A DNA stretch of 64,000 nucleotides. Origin: Corylus avellana. Taxonomy: Eukaryota > Streptophyta > Magnoliopsida > Fagales > Betulaceae. Numbering within the stretch: the stretch's first letter is position 1; each line of letters starts with the position of its first letter. A program made the translations under genes and the position numbers. Below the pieces are notes generated by a model that saw only the letters and a program-made list of their open reading frames with translations, had not been told where the DNA came from and made no database searches. The stretch lies in assembly GCF_901000735.1 (NCBI RefSeq), contig NC_081543.1:31766771-31830770 (forward strand), read 5' to 3'. Shown one piece after another: positions 9,653 through 22,369 of this stretch.

Positions 9653-12600
9653 CTACTGAACCACGGCCAGAAAGGAGGCCGGTGCCCCATTTCCTCCCCC
9701 ATTAGGCTGTCCTGCGCTCTGTCTCTGAAATTCTATCTTATAACCCATCTTCCTCTCCTCTTCTAATTCTTCATCCTCCTCTTCGTCCTCATCTTCATCT
9801 TCCTCATCCTCTTGATCAATATTAATGTCACTATCAGCTTCCTCAATTTTATCATACTCATCTACTAATAATTGTTGTTCACGTCGATCCTCCTGCTGCT
9901 CCATTAACTCCTTCACAATGTCTTCTGGCTTCAAGTAGAAAAACAAGAATCAGCATATATATAGTAAGTAAACATTAAATATTAAATATTAAATAGTTGG
10001 ATGTGAGACGTACGTGAGATCGATCCCTCATGACAATATATAGTAAGTAAATATTAAACTACAGGAGTACTTGAGTTTACCTTCTTGGGCGCCGCTCCAA
10101 TTCCTTCTCCAAGGAGGCCCGCTGGCAAACCTATGTCGCTTGCCTGGGCCTGTTCATCTGTACTAGCCTTGTTTTGGTTTTCTAATTCATGAGTACTAGC
10201 AAGCGCTTCTTGCGGTTCTGGTATTGGCATAATTGCCGGGGCATCGCGTGGATCCAATTTGACGTTCTCTTGTTGCTGTTCTGGCCTATTCTGGTTAAAA
10301 CAAGTGTTGTTGCCGCTGCCGCTTCCACCACTGCTAGACGCGCCAAGTATTTTTTTCCGATAAAGAGCATCTAGCTGGTGAAAGTAAGGGCAGGTTTTGG
10401 CATCTTCGGGGCGTTTCTTGTTGCTTTCCTTTACCTTCTTGTAGTACTTATTAATGTTCTCCCATTTTTCCTTGCATCTCTTGGCACTCCTCTTATAGCC
10501 AATCCGCAACATCCCTGAAGAAATTTCTTCCCAAAGTGGGCCCTTGGGCCCTGCCTCTTGGTACCTCGGTTCAAGCCCGCTCCTCAAGCTTATGAGTGCA
10601 AGAACCTCTGCCTTGGGCCATCTCGAGGAAGTTGCTTCAAACATCCCTCCTCCACCACTCGTATCCTGTGGGGGTACCTGTTGTTCTGGGATGGCCATTA
10701 CTACTTGAGCATTTTGAGGAGAACGTTGGTGGACCCGTTGTTGATAATGATGATGTTGTTGTGACGGTGGCGGTGGTGGCGGCGGCGTTGGCGTTGGAGC
10801 CGCTGGCACAGTCGGTGGTGGGGCAGCAGGAATATTGGTTACAGTAGTAGGGGTAGGTAATTGGACGGTTTGGCCAGTAATTTTTTGTAGAAAAGCAACT
10901 ATAGCGGCATCCCTAGAAGCAGAGATGGCCCGGTCCTGAGCCATGAGCTCGTGCTCGCGGGCCAGCCTAGCCATCTCTTGCCTCTTCCAAGCTTCTTCCC
11001 TTATCATTCTGTCTTGGTCTCTCTTCTCTATTACCTCTAGAAATCTTTGCTGCATCACTTCTTGTTTGTACATTACCTGTTTCATTAGATTCTCGAAAAA
11101 CTCCATCATCCTACGGGTGCCAGAACCGCTGCCGGCTCTTGATGACCCCCGTTTACGCTTGCGGCTGCTACCTACGTTAGATGGCTCCCCTTCTAGGCTT
11201 TCCTCCTCATCATCGGAGCCCGGAGAAGACGAGGAGCTATTCGATGAGAAGCTGATACCTGTTGGCGGGGGCGCTGCTGCTGCTGCTGCTGCTGATGGTG
11301 CAATAACTGCCGCACTCGGATCAGGAGGAAACATTCCGACACCTGGAGGGGCGTGGGGAACTCTGATAGAGGAGATTGGCATGGCGTTGCTGATAAAGCC
11401 GCCGATGCCGATCCCAGTGGAAACAGGAGAAATCACTGGGTTGATGGTAGTAGTTGTCACGGGCGGCGCTAGGAAGGACGCTGAAGCGTTATTGCCGGTG
11501 GCGCTGCTACTGGCAGCTGAGCTATGGAGAGCCTCAAGCTCGCTGAAGAATTTGTAGCTTTTCCCATCTTGACGACCAGCTCGGCCTTCCTTTGTTCGCT
11601 TGTAATACTTGTGGACGTTCTCAAATTTTTCCTTGCATTTCTTGGCACTCCGTTTGTATCCCAACTCCGCTAGCTTCCTGCCACCACCCCGAATTTTGCT
11701 TTGCATAAATAGATTCACTCAACACTTATCACAATTTCAGGTGGTAAAAAATCATATATCTCGACGAGTTCAGGAAATTAACCAAAAAAGTGCTAGCTAG
11801 CTACATAAAGAAAGCAGAGAGAGAGAGAGAGAGAGAAAAGTACTTGTGTTTCTCTTTTTTCTTTTCTTTTCTAATAGGGTCCGATTTTTAAGACTAAAAT
11901 TATATAAAAGCAAGAAGAATTCTTCTCGGGATTGAATATAGTAATATAAATTGATTTTTCTTTCTCTCTAGGGGGGGGGGGGGATAAAAGGAAAGTTCAC
12001 TGTTTCTGTGTATAAGGGGATTGGCTGGAAGACATGCAGCGGATCTGGGGCGTTTTGAAAATTACATAAAAAGAAGAAAAGAGACAAGGATGCCCAGCTA
12101 GCTCGTGAATCGTGAGGGCAAAGTGATAAGAAGCCATGTGCGTTTTTGTGCGGGGAATGAGAGTGCGTGCGTGAGAGAGATCTTGAGAGGAATACCTGCT
12201 TGCTCACCAAATTAAAGCTTTGTATGTAAGCTTTGGTTTTGGAGGAGGACAATGCGTTCTAATAAAGAAAAAGGAGTTTTTTTTTTCTTTTCTTTTTTTC
12301 TTTTTTCCTTTGTTTAATTATTGTAGAATTCTTTTGGAAATGAAAGGAAGGAAGGAAGGGGTTGAATTATAATTATTACCTAGAAACATCTTCCCAGAGG
12401 GGACCTTTGAGGGTAGCGTCACAGAAGACAGCGTCCATCTCGGACCTAATTCTGAGAAGAGCTAGAGTCTCTTGACGAGGCCACCGATTCCCGCCGCCAA
12501 TAGCTCCTCCCTCCCCTGCAGCGGCGGCAAGTGCATCCTCATCTGCAGTCCCGCCCTGTAGAGGCATCAGTTCATCCAAATTCACAGCGGCCGAGGCAGG

Positions 12601-12750
12601 AGGCCGGCTGCTGATGGGCGAGGCCGCTTCTACTAGCTGGGCTTGTCCACTTTCCGTACCCATCGGCTGACCGGTTGCAGCAGCAGCAGCCAAGGCAGGA
12701 GCACTCATCTCGGATTTAGAGTCTCCTCCTCCTCCTCCTCCTTGTTGCAT
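9653..12750 (-). CDS. GTL1-like: GTL1/DF1-like double-trihelix transcription factor
   Basis: Three exons join in frame to 747 aa: 12750-12380, 11677-10081 and 9928-9653, all with GT-AG borders. The first trihelix (residues ~89-174) starts RWPRQETLALL and is split by intron 1 (VSR|KLAELGYKR). A KRKR nuclear signal (~296-300) and a conserved coiled-coil (~313-395, MEFFENLMKQVMYKQEVMQQ) follow. The second trihelix (~476-562) has RWPKAEVLALI and CKEKWENINKYYKKVKES. Linkers are rich in Ala, Pro and Gln. The C-terminus has an acidic run ending RKMGYKIEFQR. GT-2 family proteins bind GT elements; Arabidopsis GTL1 and DF1 restrain endoreduplication and growth of trichomes and root hairs. GTL1 and DF1 are hard to separate here; gene order favours GTL1. 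Confidence 0.93.
11813..11834. repeat. (GA)n microsatellite in intron 1 of the trihelix gene
   Basis: An uninterrupted GA run inside the 702 bp first intron. A run of about a dozen G's (11971-11982) lies further upstream in the same intron. Confidence 0.9.
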
Positions 12751-13359
12751 CTTTAATTTCTCAATCGAATACCCTCCACTTGTGCCTTGATTTCCGAGTT
12801 CTTTAATACAGATTGTTCTAGCGCTACAAGTAGCGGCAAATGATCCACTGGATCTTCTTCACCGTCTTGTATACAATCCACTTGATTTCTCTCACCTTCC
12901 TTCCTCCCTCGTTCACTTACTCACTCGTGATGAGAGGAGGGGACGTGGCTTCTGCTCGTGGAGGTGGTGGTGGTCAGAATAGAGAGAGAGAGAGAGGGAG
13001 CAAAGAGAAGTTGTGGTGAAAGGTGGGGGTTGTGAGATGTCAAGAATGGAAATAAAGAGGACAGTAGACAACTGGAAAGATGAAAGCCAGAAAGTGAATT
13101 TCTATGAGTTAGTGCTGGCCTTCAGATTTGATCTTTATTCCTTTGTTTATAACTCTTAAATTTGAAACCAAAAGCAAGCTAAAATAAAATAAGATTCAAG
13201 GAAAATAAAGCAAGCAGTAAAGAAGAAAGAGAAGATAAGCAGACGAGCATAATCATCATCATCATCAACTGCACTGCACTGCACTGGCCTGCCCTGCCCT
13301 GCCCTGCAAAAATGACTCAGAGAAAAGAGAAGAAATGGGCTGTGGGGGAAAGAGATAAA

Positions 13360-13446
13360 TGTAGAGAGAGAGAGAGAGAGAAATGAATGGAGATGACGAT
13401 TATGAGGATTATGATGATTAAGAGAGAGAGAGAGACAGAGAGTGAA

Positions 13447-13481
<35 letters not shown>
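13360..13481. promoter_or_regulatory. GA-repeat cluster upstream of the trihelix gene
   Basis: Three GA runs (about 13364-13380, 13422-13442 and 13450-13481) lie 0.6-0.75 kb upstream of the start codon. Just before them is a pentamer tandem of CTGCA/CTGCC units (13268-13306). On the minus strand the runs read as CT repeats. Plant GAGA-binding BPC proteins use such repeats, so a promoter role is possible, but this is inference. Confidence 0.4.
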
Positions 13482-13484
<3 letters not shown>

Positions 13485-15594
13485 ATATGATAAAACAAAC
13501 GGGATGCTGTGTTGTCAGCAGCTCTCACTTTGCAGCTAATAATTGTTAAAACCATTTACACACAATATTGTACTACTTTTCAAAACAATAAAAAATCAAT
13601 TTTTTTTTTTTCTTTCTTTGAGGAAATGGCAAACACTCCGTCGCGCACACTCACAAGTATTCCATCATCCTTCGCAATGAAAATCCCTTTGCTTCCTAAT
13701 CCAATCATTTGTCCTACTAAATTGACCAAACACTCCAATTCTCGGTACACGTGGCGTTCCATAATTGGACTTTGTTTTAACTTTATGAAGAACTAACAGC
13801 AGCAAAGCTTTGCCCCTCCCTTCCCACAAGTGCCATAACAGATTCTTTTCCCTTTTATTTCTTTTCTAGTCCAAATTTCGACCAATTTTATTTATTTATT
13901 CTATGCAATACACAGGAAAGAAGAAGTACAAAAACTCCAGGCTACTAGGGCTGAGATCTGATGATGTTGATGAGGATCAAGCTTGGGTGGGTGGAGGTCA
14001 TCTCTATATATCCAGATTAGTTGCCGGCCGGCGCTTGCTTCTCTGGGCTTCCCATACTTGGGATACATTAATTTTTAAATTTACCAATTAATTCTCTAAA
14101 GATATTTATACAGTGGGATTTTTTAACCTGTATTTGTTTAGTTGGAACAAACTCGAAGATTGAACTTAATTGGGAGGCGCACAGGAGAATCAGAATATCT
14201 AATTCTACGCTCCAACTTAACCAGGGTTAAAAATGTAACCCAAATCAAACCACATGCTAAGATGTACTACAAATCACTATTTTGGATAATTTATACTACA
14301 AAAACACGCAACACACAGATTGAAAACTAATTAATGAATATGATTTTTTTTTTTTTTGGATTAAAAAAAAAGATTTAATTAAAATGACAGCCAGTTAGCT
14401 TGAAGCTTGAAGCCCCTTTGAGCTAGGCCTTAGCCTGCGGGGGATCAGTGGTGGTGTCAGATGACTTTAGTTTTATAACAAAGTTGAGTTGTCGGCCCCA
14501 TCTCCACCTGACATGTTTAAATAAGTTCCATGTGATTGGGGGGCGTCTTAGATTCCGTATTACCTCTCCACGCCGAGGTAAAACGAATAATGTTAAAGAG
14601 TCCCCCTTGTTTGTCTTGATGAGGGGCTTCCGCCAGGCAACCCAATTTGGAAACGTATAAATATAATCAGGAACCTAGCCAGGCTAGCCAATACATTGGC
14701 TTAAAAAGGGGGCTGCAACTGCAACTGCAACCTCACTCAGGACCTGATATGGAATAAAATGCCGGCCACCTGATGATATGTTGTTTCTTTTACTTGCTTT
14801 TTCATGTTTCTGACTTGTATTCTATTCCGATTTCCGACTTTGTTTGTGTTTGTGTTTGGTTTTTTCTTTCTTTCATTAATCTTTTTTTTTTTTAAAAAAA
14901 AAAAAGGAATAATCATCTTTTCTTTTTTATATATATTTTTTATTTCTCTGTGAGCAAAACGAATAATCATCTGCTACAACTAGAACACACAACTCTATAA
15001 CTGCCCCTATGAATCGGCGTTTGTGGGTGTTTTCGTACGAACCACTCATTTTATTACTCCTACATTCAGTACTCTCTTTCCACTAAAGCCACTTTTCCTC
15101 AGAATCAAACATGAATTGTCTATCAAGTTTAATTTTTTACTGCATTAATTTATATATATACAATTTATATTCCACAAGCAAGTTTTTCTTATTGGTCCTC
15201 AGGTCTTGGATCTAGTGATAAGGAATAAAACATGGTACAACTAAGTCTTAGATCGATTGAAATATTCTCTCTAGTAAATTTAGAAAAATAAAAAAAACAA
15301 TCAATTATCAAAGTTTACTAATTAGGGTGCAAGTGTTCAACTATATATTAAGCGTAAGATTTGGTTTCTTAGTATACGTTGGGGGAATTGTGTTACTACT
15401 AGTGTACGTACATGTGAAATTTTCATTGTACACCATCTAACCATTATAAAGTGAATCCCTTGCTAGAGCTCGGAAATATGATCAGAAGAGCAGATGTTAA
15501 TTAAGAAAAGCCAAGTCCTCAATTCTTCCTTTTTTTTTTTTCTTTTCTCCCGGTAATTAAACTCCTTAAAATCTCGTGCAAAATATGAAAAACT

Positions 15595-15643
<49 letters not shown>

Positions 15644-17000
15644 AAATTAATTAAGGGTAAACAAAAGAGAGAGAAAGCAAAAACGCGGATAAGCTAAAGC
15701 ATAATGAATGGGAGGAAAAAGGAAAGAAGCCCCCAATCGGGCCAATCCAATCGAGGGAGTAGGGAGGGAGGGGAGGGGAGGGAGGATGCATGGGGATGGG
15801 GTGGGGGCAGACAAGAACAGATTGCTACAGCTGTAGGAGGGATGGGTGGGGGGCCCACTTCATGAGGTGGTGGTAAGAACGTGCGTGGCGTTTCTTCCGG
15901 ATTTGTGAAACCCCTAACTGCCAGGCATCTATCCCCATGCCCGGATCAGTGCACATGCCCCTTGCTTCCCCCCATTTTCACTCCTTATCCCCTTTATTTT
16001 TAATTTTTTATTCATATACTATGAATTTTACGTGCCACTTGCGACCCTCGCTTTTTACGTAAATTCATACAAAAATTTACTCACAGTAAAGGGGACTGAC
16101 TGACTGACTGACTGAGAATGGGCCTAGGCTCCTACCTCTTGTAAACTATATACAACTTTGAGTCCAACCATTTTGCTCATCGGCTTGCCAACAACGGGCT
16201 TTTACACGGGATCTAATGTTGGGCTTACAGTCATTACGTTTTACTTACTTTATCAAAAATTAATTTGATCGGCTACGGAGTACGGACCCAATTTTTTTAT
16301 TTTATGTTTCTAATTACTAGTCTGTTTTGCAAGATTTGGTGATAATAAATAATTAATTAATTAGCTTTAGAACAAATGCTCAAATACTAAAAAAAATTAT
16401 TATTATTATTGATATTATATAGTTTAACTCTATCTTCTAGTATCTATCTAATAGAGTATATGATAGAGTTATTCTCATGCGAATGGTTATTCTACCTTCT
16501 TCTATTCCCAATAAAAACTATATATATATAATTTTTAATGAAATAGTCATTTCACATACCAAACGTACCCCAAGAGTTCCAATCTCATATTTCTTCGGTT
16601 ACTTAAAGCTATTTGGTTGAATGAAGGTAAAGAAACCACACAATAGAGTTTAACTAACAATCCAAAGTTACAGAAGGAAGCAATCATAATCCTATCCAGC
16701 CAAGCTTTTGGGCCCCCATTGCACCTATATGAACATGGCTACACATTATTACTAAACAAAGTCATAATAATAGTCCCTCTTCCCCTCGATCTTGACCCTG
16801 CAGTATGAAAATTTGACAAAGTGTGGGTAGACTTTGTCTCCACTTTAAGCAAGGGGCAAAACTTTGGCATAAATAACATACTAAATTATATTAGTGTAGT
16901 TAAACTCAAAACCAGAAAATCCCCCCTCCTCTCTTCTTTGAGCAACTCAAGGCCCCATTTACTTGTATGACTATGCATCCCGGCACTAACATCAAAGTTT
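13482..17000. other. Intergenic DNA, no gene seen
   Basis: AT-rich sequence with simple repeats: (TA)n at 15600-15638, a G-rich block at 15755-15850, and a short TGAC tandem at 16097-16115. Short open frames have no domain. Some may be distal promoter of the trihelix gene. Confidence 0.5.
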
Positions 17001-17029
17001 ATCACATCTCAGATACTAGCACTTTGTTT

Positions 17030-19050
17030 TAGGCTTAAGAGTGAGTTGAGCTTGGACTTGATTCAACTTTGAGCTTTGTATCTTCAGGCAACGTTGAAAG
17101 ATCACTTTACAACAACAACCACAACCACACACGTGTGTGTATGAGAGAGAGAGAGAGAGAGAGTTTGCCCATGATTGACCAAAAATCATAAGAACTGACG
17201 AGTACCAGCAATGAAGACAAAATACCTCCTCAATATTCATTCACTCATGCATACCCGGTGCGTCAAATCGCTTCTAAGGCCTTTTTTCCTTGACCACCAC
17301 CACCACCGCCCCTAAGGTATTCTTCAACATCAAGACAGAAAATGCAACAAGGAATCTGACAGAGGATGACAAATACTATTCGAGAGTCAACAGTCGGTGT
17401 TCCCATATACCCTACACTGTTCCAAGTGGTTCCCAATTTCTATGATCTGCATCACCTCTAAACAAGGTCCATAAAGTACAAGACCGAATCTGTCAACAGA
17501 AGTCATCTCTTTTATCTGAAATCCAATGACCAGACCATAGTAAGTACAAGATCTCACTTGCAGCAAGGAGTAGAAAGCAAGCACATAGATAGGAAATTGA
17601 CAACTCATCGCGAGCTGAACCACAGATGATTATTAATTATCACCATTCACAATGGGAGCCAATTAACTCAATATTCTATTTTCTTAGTAGTATAAAAAAT
17701 TTCATTCATCTGCCAACAAACACGTGTTATCAGATTCAAAATGAATAGGTGAAGCCAAGCAGTACATGCCACTAAGGGCCCCGTTGATTAACTAATGCTT
17801 TGAACTGATAAGTGATAACCCCTCCGACCAGAATAACCAATGAGAAAATAACACATAACCATCTATACCCATATTCACAACTATTGAATGCAAGTCCATA
17901 ACAACATACCTTCATGTCTATCTATAGCATGTTCGATATCCTGGAAGTAGTCAACTTCATACGATTAGAGCATCCCATTGTTGAGTTCAATATAAAATCA
18001 AAACTCAGAGTCCAAATAACTTGTTCTAGTTGGCAGTTTATAGATATACAGATGGAATATTTGACAAGACATGACAAGAAGAAATAAGAAAGATCACCGC
18101 TGAAAGACTGTTCCAGAAAAATAACAAGGCAACAATCAATTGTTGGTTACTTCCATTTCCAATCTAATTAATCAGTCGATATTCTTTTAAACTAGTCCTA
18201 AGAGGCTCTCTAGGAGTAGTAGCTATTTTAACTACTAGTTCTTCTATACAAATTTTAACAGATTATCTATTACATTCTCTACTTTCTTTAAATATTATTT
18301 TTTTATTATTTTTTAACCCACTAATTTCTTCCCCCCTCTCTGTCTCTCTCTCTCATCTCCAACCAAGAGCACAAAGGGCCCCATCCGTTCATCTACAGCT
18401 ACCCACATAAATACACACTAAATACAGATCCATCCATTTGTATAGCCATCAAGTAATTCTCTACCAAATCCTCAAATGCAAACCTGTATTGAACAATTAA
18501 AACGGAACTGCCCATTCGGTGGAGTTTCAAGACAGAAACCTCAATGCCTTCAACACCAACAAATCAACCAACCCGGAAAACACAACACCGAAATCCACTT
18601 TTAAAAATCAACTCAATTCCAAATTCAACAACAAAGAACCAGGACACCCAAAACAACCGAAACCCCAATCAAAACAATCAATTGTTCGGTTTTTCTCAAG
18701 CTACAATTGCACCCAGCAACCCACCAAAAATCACAGAAATATTCATCTCTACAAAGATTAAACCAATGAAATTTACTAGAAGTTTCCTACATTGATGATT
18801 GCCGTTGGACACCGAGAAGCTATAGAAACCAACCAAAGGCAGAGCTCGCCTGAACAGGGCTGGAATCCGCAGCTCGAGCTGCTGTCCATGCACAACGGTG
18901 GCCCAACCACCACTGCTACCAAACCGCACCACCTAAGGCCAGAAAATCCCCCTTCTCTCACAGGCTCTCTCTCGTTCTCTTCTCTCAATCTCTCGCTCAT
19001 TCTCTTTCTGGCTTTAAACTCTTCCATTCTCTCAACCTCTCGCCCACTTG
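17030..19050 (-). ncRNA. Possible unannotated minus-strand transcription unit (noncoding?)
   Basis: Read on the minus strand, 19050-18490 looks like a plant first exon: a GA-rich leader, then GC-richer sequence, then a donor CAATACAG|GTTTGC. Downstream a short candidate exon is bounded by TACTTCCAG and GACATGAAG|GTATGT (about 17913-17943), and more compositionally ordinary, non-repetitive sequence follows to about 17030. Frames are short (up to 83 codons) and match nothing I know. The region lacks TE signatures, unlike its neighbours. This is inference from composition and splice-like sites only. Confidence 0.2.
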
Positions 19051-19120
19051 GTTTGAATTATTTGACTATTATAGGTCATTTTCCTATTCTACTAAAGATC
19101 CTCTAACACCATGCAAATAA

Positions 19121-20212
19121 GGCTTCGTTTGGTATGCAAAATGTCTATTCTAATAAGAAAAGGCATAGCTATTAATGGAAATGAAAGAAAATGGAATGGA
19201 ATAGTTAAGTTGTTCCAATTTTTTAGTTAGTGATAACACATTTGCTTTTATTGGAAATGTAACAATATTATTAAAATACCCAAGATATATATAATAAAAT
19301 AATAATAATAATAATTAAAAAAAAAAAAAACCTAGTAAAAATTCTTCGGTGGCCAACCACCTCAACCATGGCAAAACCACAAGAGTGGTCGCACCACCTC
19401 CAAATCCCCTCATGATGGACCCCTAAGGAACTCCATAGGTAGTGCAACCACCCTTGATGAGCATCAATTCAATCGACAAAAACTAACAAAACAGACATGG
19501 ATCCTCTTCAAAGGCAACGGCAAAGTACAATACCTTGAAGATCAACCCCAACACCGAAGCACAAACACCACCATCACCCGAAAGTCCCTCATCACCATCG
19601 TCGCAATTTTAGCCATCCTCTTCTTGACTCTAACTATTGGTCTCATGCTCAGGGCATTGATCCATGAGAAAGAAACCAAGCCACCGGAGTCCCATCACTT
19701 TCATACAACTCTGTCGACTCCCTTAAAGTTGTGTCCAACGTGACCCAGTGCCCTGAATCGTGCTTCTCCAGCATATCCTCCCTCACCTACAACCTCACCT
19801 CCCCAAAACTTACCGTCCTAGAAGCCATTTTTAAGCTCTCTCTTTGACTCTCCATAGCTGAGTTCACGAACTTCAAGACAATGGTTTCGACTGCAAACAA
19901 GGCTACTTTGTGCAACTGCCAAAGCCAGATAGAGGACATGCTAGATCAACTTGGTGACTAGGTGGCAGCAATGGAGGCGGGTCCGAGAGAGGTGTTGACA
20001 GAGGCCAAGAGCCTTTTTCCATGATACACATGCTCATTTTAATGCCAAGCCACCAGGGGTGGTCGCACCACCCAGTGGTTCTGCCAGGGTGGCCGGCCAC
20101 TCATTTTATAATATTCCTAGGAGTAATGTGTAACCAAACAAAAGAAAAACTATTCCTATAAGAATAGTCATTCCATTCCAATAGTCTATTCCGTGTACCA
20201 ACATGCTCTTAG
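19121..20212 (+). mobile_element. TIR element (~1.1 kb) carrying a pectinesterase-inhibitor gene fragment
   Basis: The left end (CGTTTGGTATGCAAAATGTC then TATTCTAATAAG) and the reverse complement of the right end (TGTTGGTACACGGAATAGAC then TATTGGAATGGAATGAC) form imperfect inverted repeats full of ATTCC/GGAAT motifs. Inside are GGTGGTCGCACCACC-type repeats on both sides of a captured coding fragment. It resembles a non-autonomous Pack-type DNA element. Exact ends and target duplication were not resolved. Confidence 0.5.
19500..20022 (+). pseudogene. Pectin methylesterase inhibitor (PMEI)-domain fragment, captured
   Basis: Translation gives a signal-anchor segment (RKSLITIVAILAILFLTLTI, then GLMLRALIHEKE). 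After one frameshift comes a PMEI domain start (KVVSNVTQCPESCFSSISSL) followed by SPKLTVLEAIFKLSL, a stop, and NCQSQIEDMLDQLGD. The 'C..T.YP..C..S' cysteine pattern and the later 'C...ED..D.L' pattern are hallmarks of the PMEI domain in type I pectinesterases, which demethylesterify cell-wall pectin. Stops and a frameshift show it is dead. The catalytic pectinesterase domain is absent. It lies within the inverted-repeat element and was probably acquired by it. Confidence 0.65.
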
Positions 20213-22369
20213 TCTTAAAAAATGGGTAAATTTTCCAACTTGAATTCATTGATCATTCTTAACTTCCAAAACATTGGCCACTTTGATCCACATTTTTTTT
20301 TTTTTCCAAAAGTGCCTCTTGCAAAAGAGTAGCATGATATCAAACAATTCTCTCCTACTTTGACACCCACTTGCATGCCTTGAAACTAGCTTTTAACATG
20401 TAAACCACTTACACCCCTAACTTTGCTCACTTTTGAAACATATCTATGCACACGTTTCATTTCAACCAAAGTAGAAAACTATTTCCTACAGCCCTCCTTG
20501 ATTTGCTTAACGATTTCAAATGCAATTAACCAAGCAACACCATGAGACCCCAACCTCAGTGAGACACTCCTCTGTCAGCACTTACGAATCCTTCCTGATT
20601 GAATTATTTTGGTTATTCAAATATATTGCAACTGATCTCCTTTTCTGGGTGTGTGAGCCCATTGTCTCCTCTAATCAACCCTAAATCTCCAGCAAGAACT
20701 TGTTGATCCTTCTTTACAACCCTAAAAACTTCTACCATGAAAAAATTCTAACTCGTCAGTCATCTTTTCATCAACTATTATTCAAAAAATTTGGAAGGAA
20801 CCAATCACAAACATTAAACACACATAAACATTTCCAAAAATTGGAGAGCCATTAAACCTAAAAAAAATAAAAGAAAGTTTTAGATTCTGTTTCCTACTCT
20901 CCTACATCATCTTAACTTTCATGATTCATCAAATTTTGAGTTTCTTGTCTATAATGTGCACAATCCAAGACCGAGCAATAAACAAATGGGCAGGAAATGT
21001 ACTCCCTTCAGAAGTACTTCCACCTAGCAGATTTTCAACTTCTAAAACTTTTCAGATTATGAAGGATAAAAAAACACAGAGACATACAAACTCCAAAAGA
21101 AAGCAACTAAAAGCATTAAAATGTCAATTTGGCCCTACATAGGTCAAGATAATTTCCCTCTACTGATAGTGACACACCCCCCCCTTCAAACAAAACAAAC
21201 AATGGAGTTCATGTTATTTTCTCATGAAATGTATAGACTAGCAACATAAAAGGAATGCAAAGTCATACCAAGAGAGAACCTGAGAACAAAAAATGGGTTA
21301 GTTCTCTTTCTTTTTCTTTGCTTCTTTTTCTTGTGGAACAATTGCATTAATGAAACATAATTGCACCACTCCTGAATGGCACACTCAAACTCTTCATCGC
21401 AAAGTGTTCAATACACCTTATATCTTATTAGTTTACAATGAAAAATAGAGTTGCGAGACTTGATATTGCAAGTGAAATGATAAATCCCTAAGTGTTTAAG
21501 CAATTACTGTCATTGGTTATACATATATATTAAGAAAGACAAATATGCTAAACTTTAGGAACAGAAAGTTCCCTAATCAAGGATTCAACTTCGTGCAGGG
21601 GCATGGGGAAAATAATGAAGTTCCATGACTAAACACAAGTATTTTTAATTAATATGATTAAATAATTACATAAAATTTAATTATATGTGTACTAGGTTTG
21701 CGCCTCTCTGTGCTAATCAATGATATGAATTACTTTAATAAAAAAAATCTAATTATCATATAAAACATTATAAAAGCATCAAAATTCGGGATGGAACTCC
21801 ACTACTGAAGTTATTTTTGAAGGGGCTTTTTTCTATAAATAATTTATTTCTTTGTCTGTAAATTCAAAAAAGAAAACTACTGTCTTTACTAAAATTTAAT
21901 TGGAAGTGCAGCCTTAAATGAAGGAAACTCCACCACTTGACCAGTAAACAAAACTGGGAAACAACAAACGAAGCCCAGAAGATCAAGAAAGTCATCACTA
22001 ATTTAGGATTTCACATCGTATAACTACTAATTGTTCTCACATCATCAGTAATTTCCAAATTTCAGATCTTTGTTTATGATTAAAATACGTCCTGGACAAA
22101 AACGAAGGCAAACAATGTAATACCCGAGCTGAAGCGTGGACACTCGTCTTCAACTTCGTAAAACATAGCGCCCTCATATCTGCAATCTGCAAGATGGATT
22201 TTCAAATGCCGGATCTCAGTTGATCTATGATCATTGAAAGACAGGAGTAGAGTTAATGTATCCCAACAAGTATAAAGCATACGATGGTGGAGACACTCCT
22301 TTTAGGTAGTATCCATATATCCCAATAAATAGAATAATCGACCGAATTGCCACTCTCCCCAGCCAATAG
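20213..22369. other. Intergenic DNA, no gene seen
   Basis: AT-rich sequence without recognisable domains or clear TE ends. The right 300 bp may be the 3' UTR of the DUF604 gene. Confidence 0.5.

Noticed and set aside
10943..11557. 204-codon plus-strand frame
   Set aside because: It is antisense to the trihelix exon 2 and arises from its GC-rich linker.
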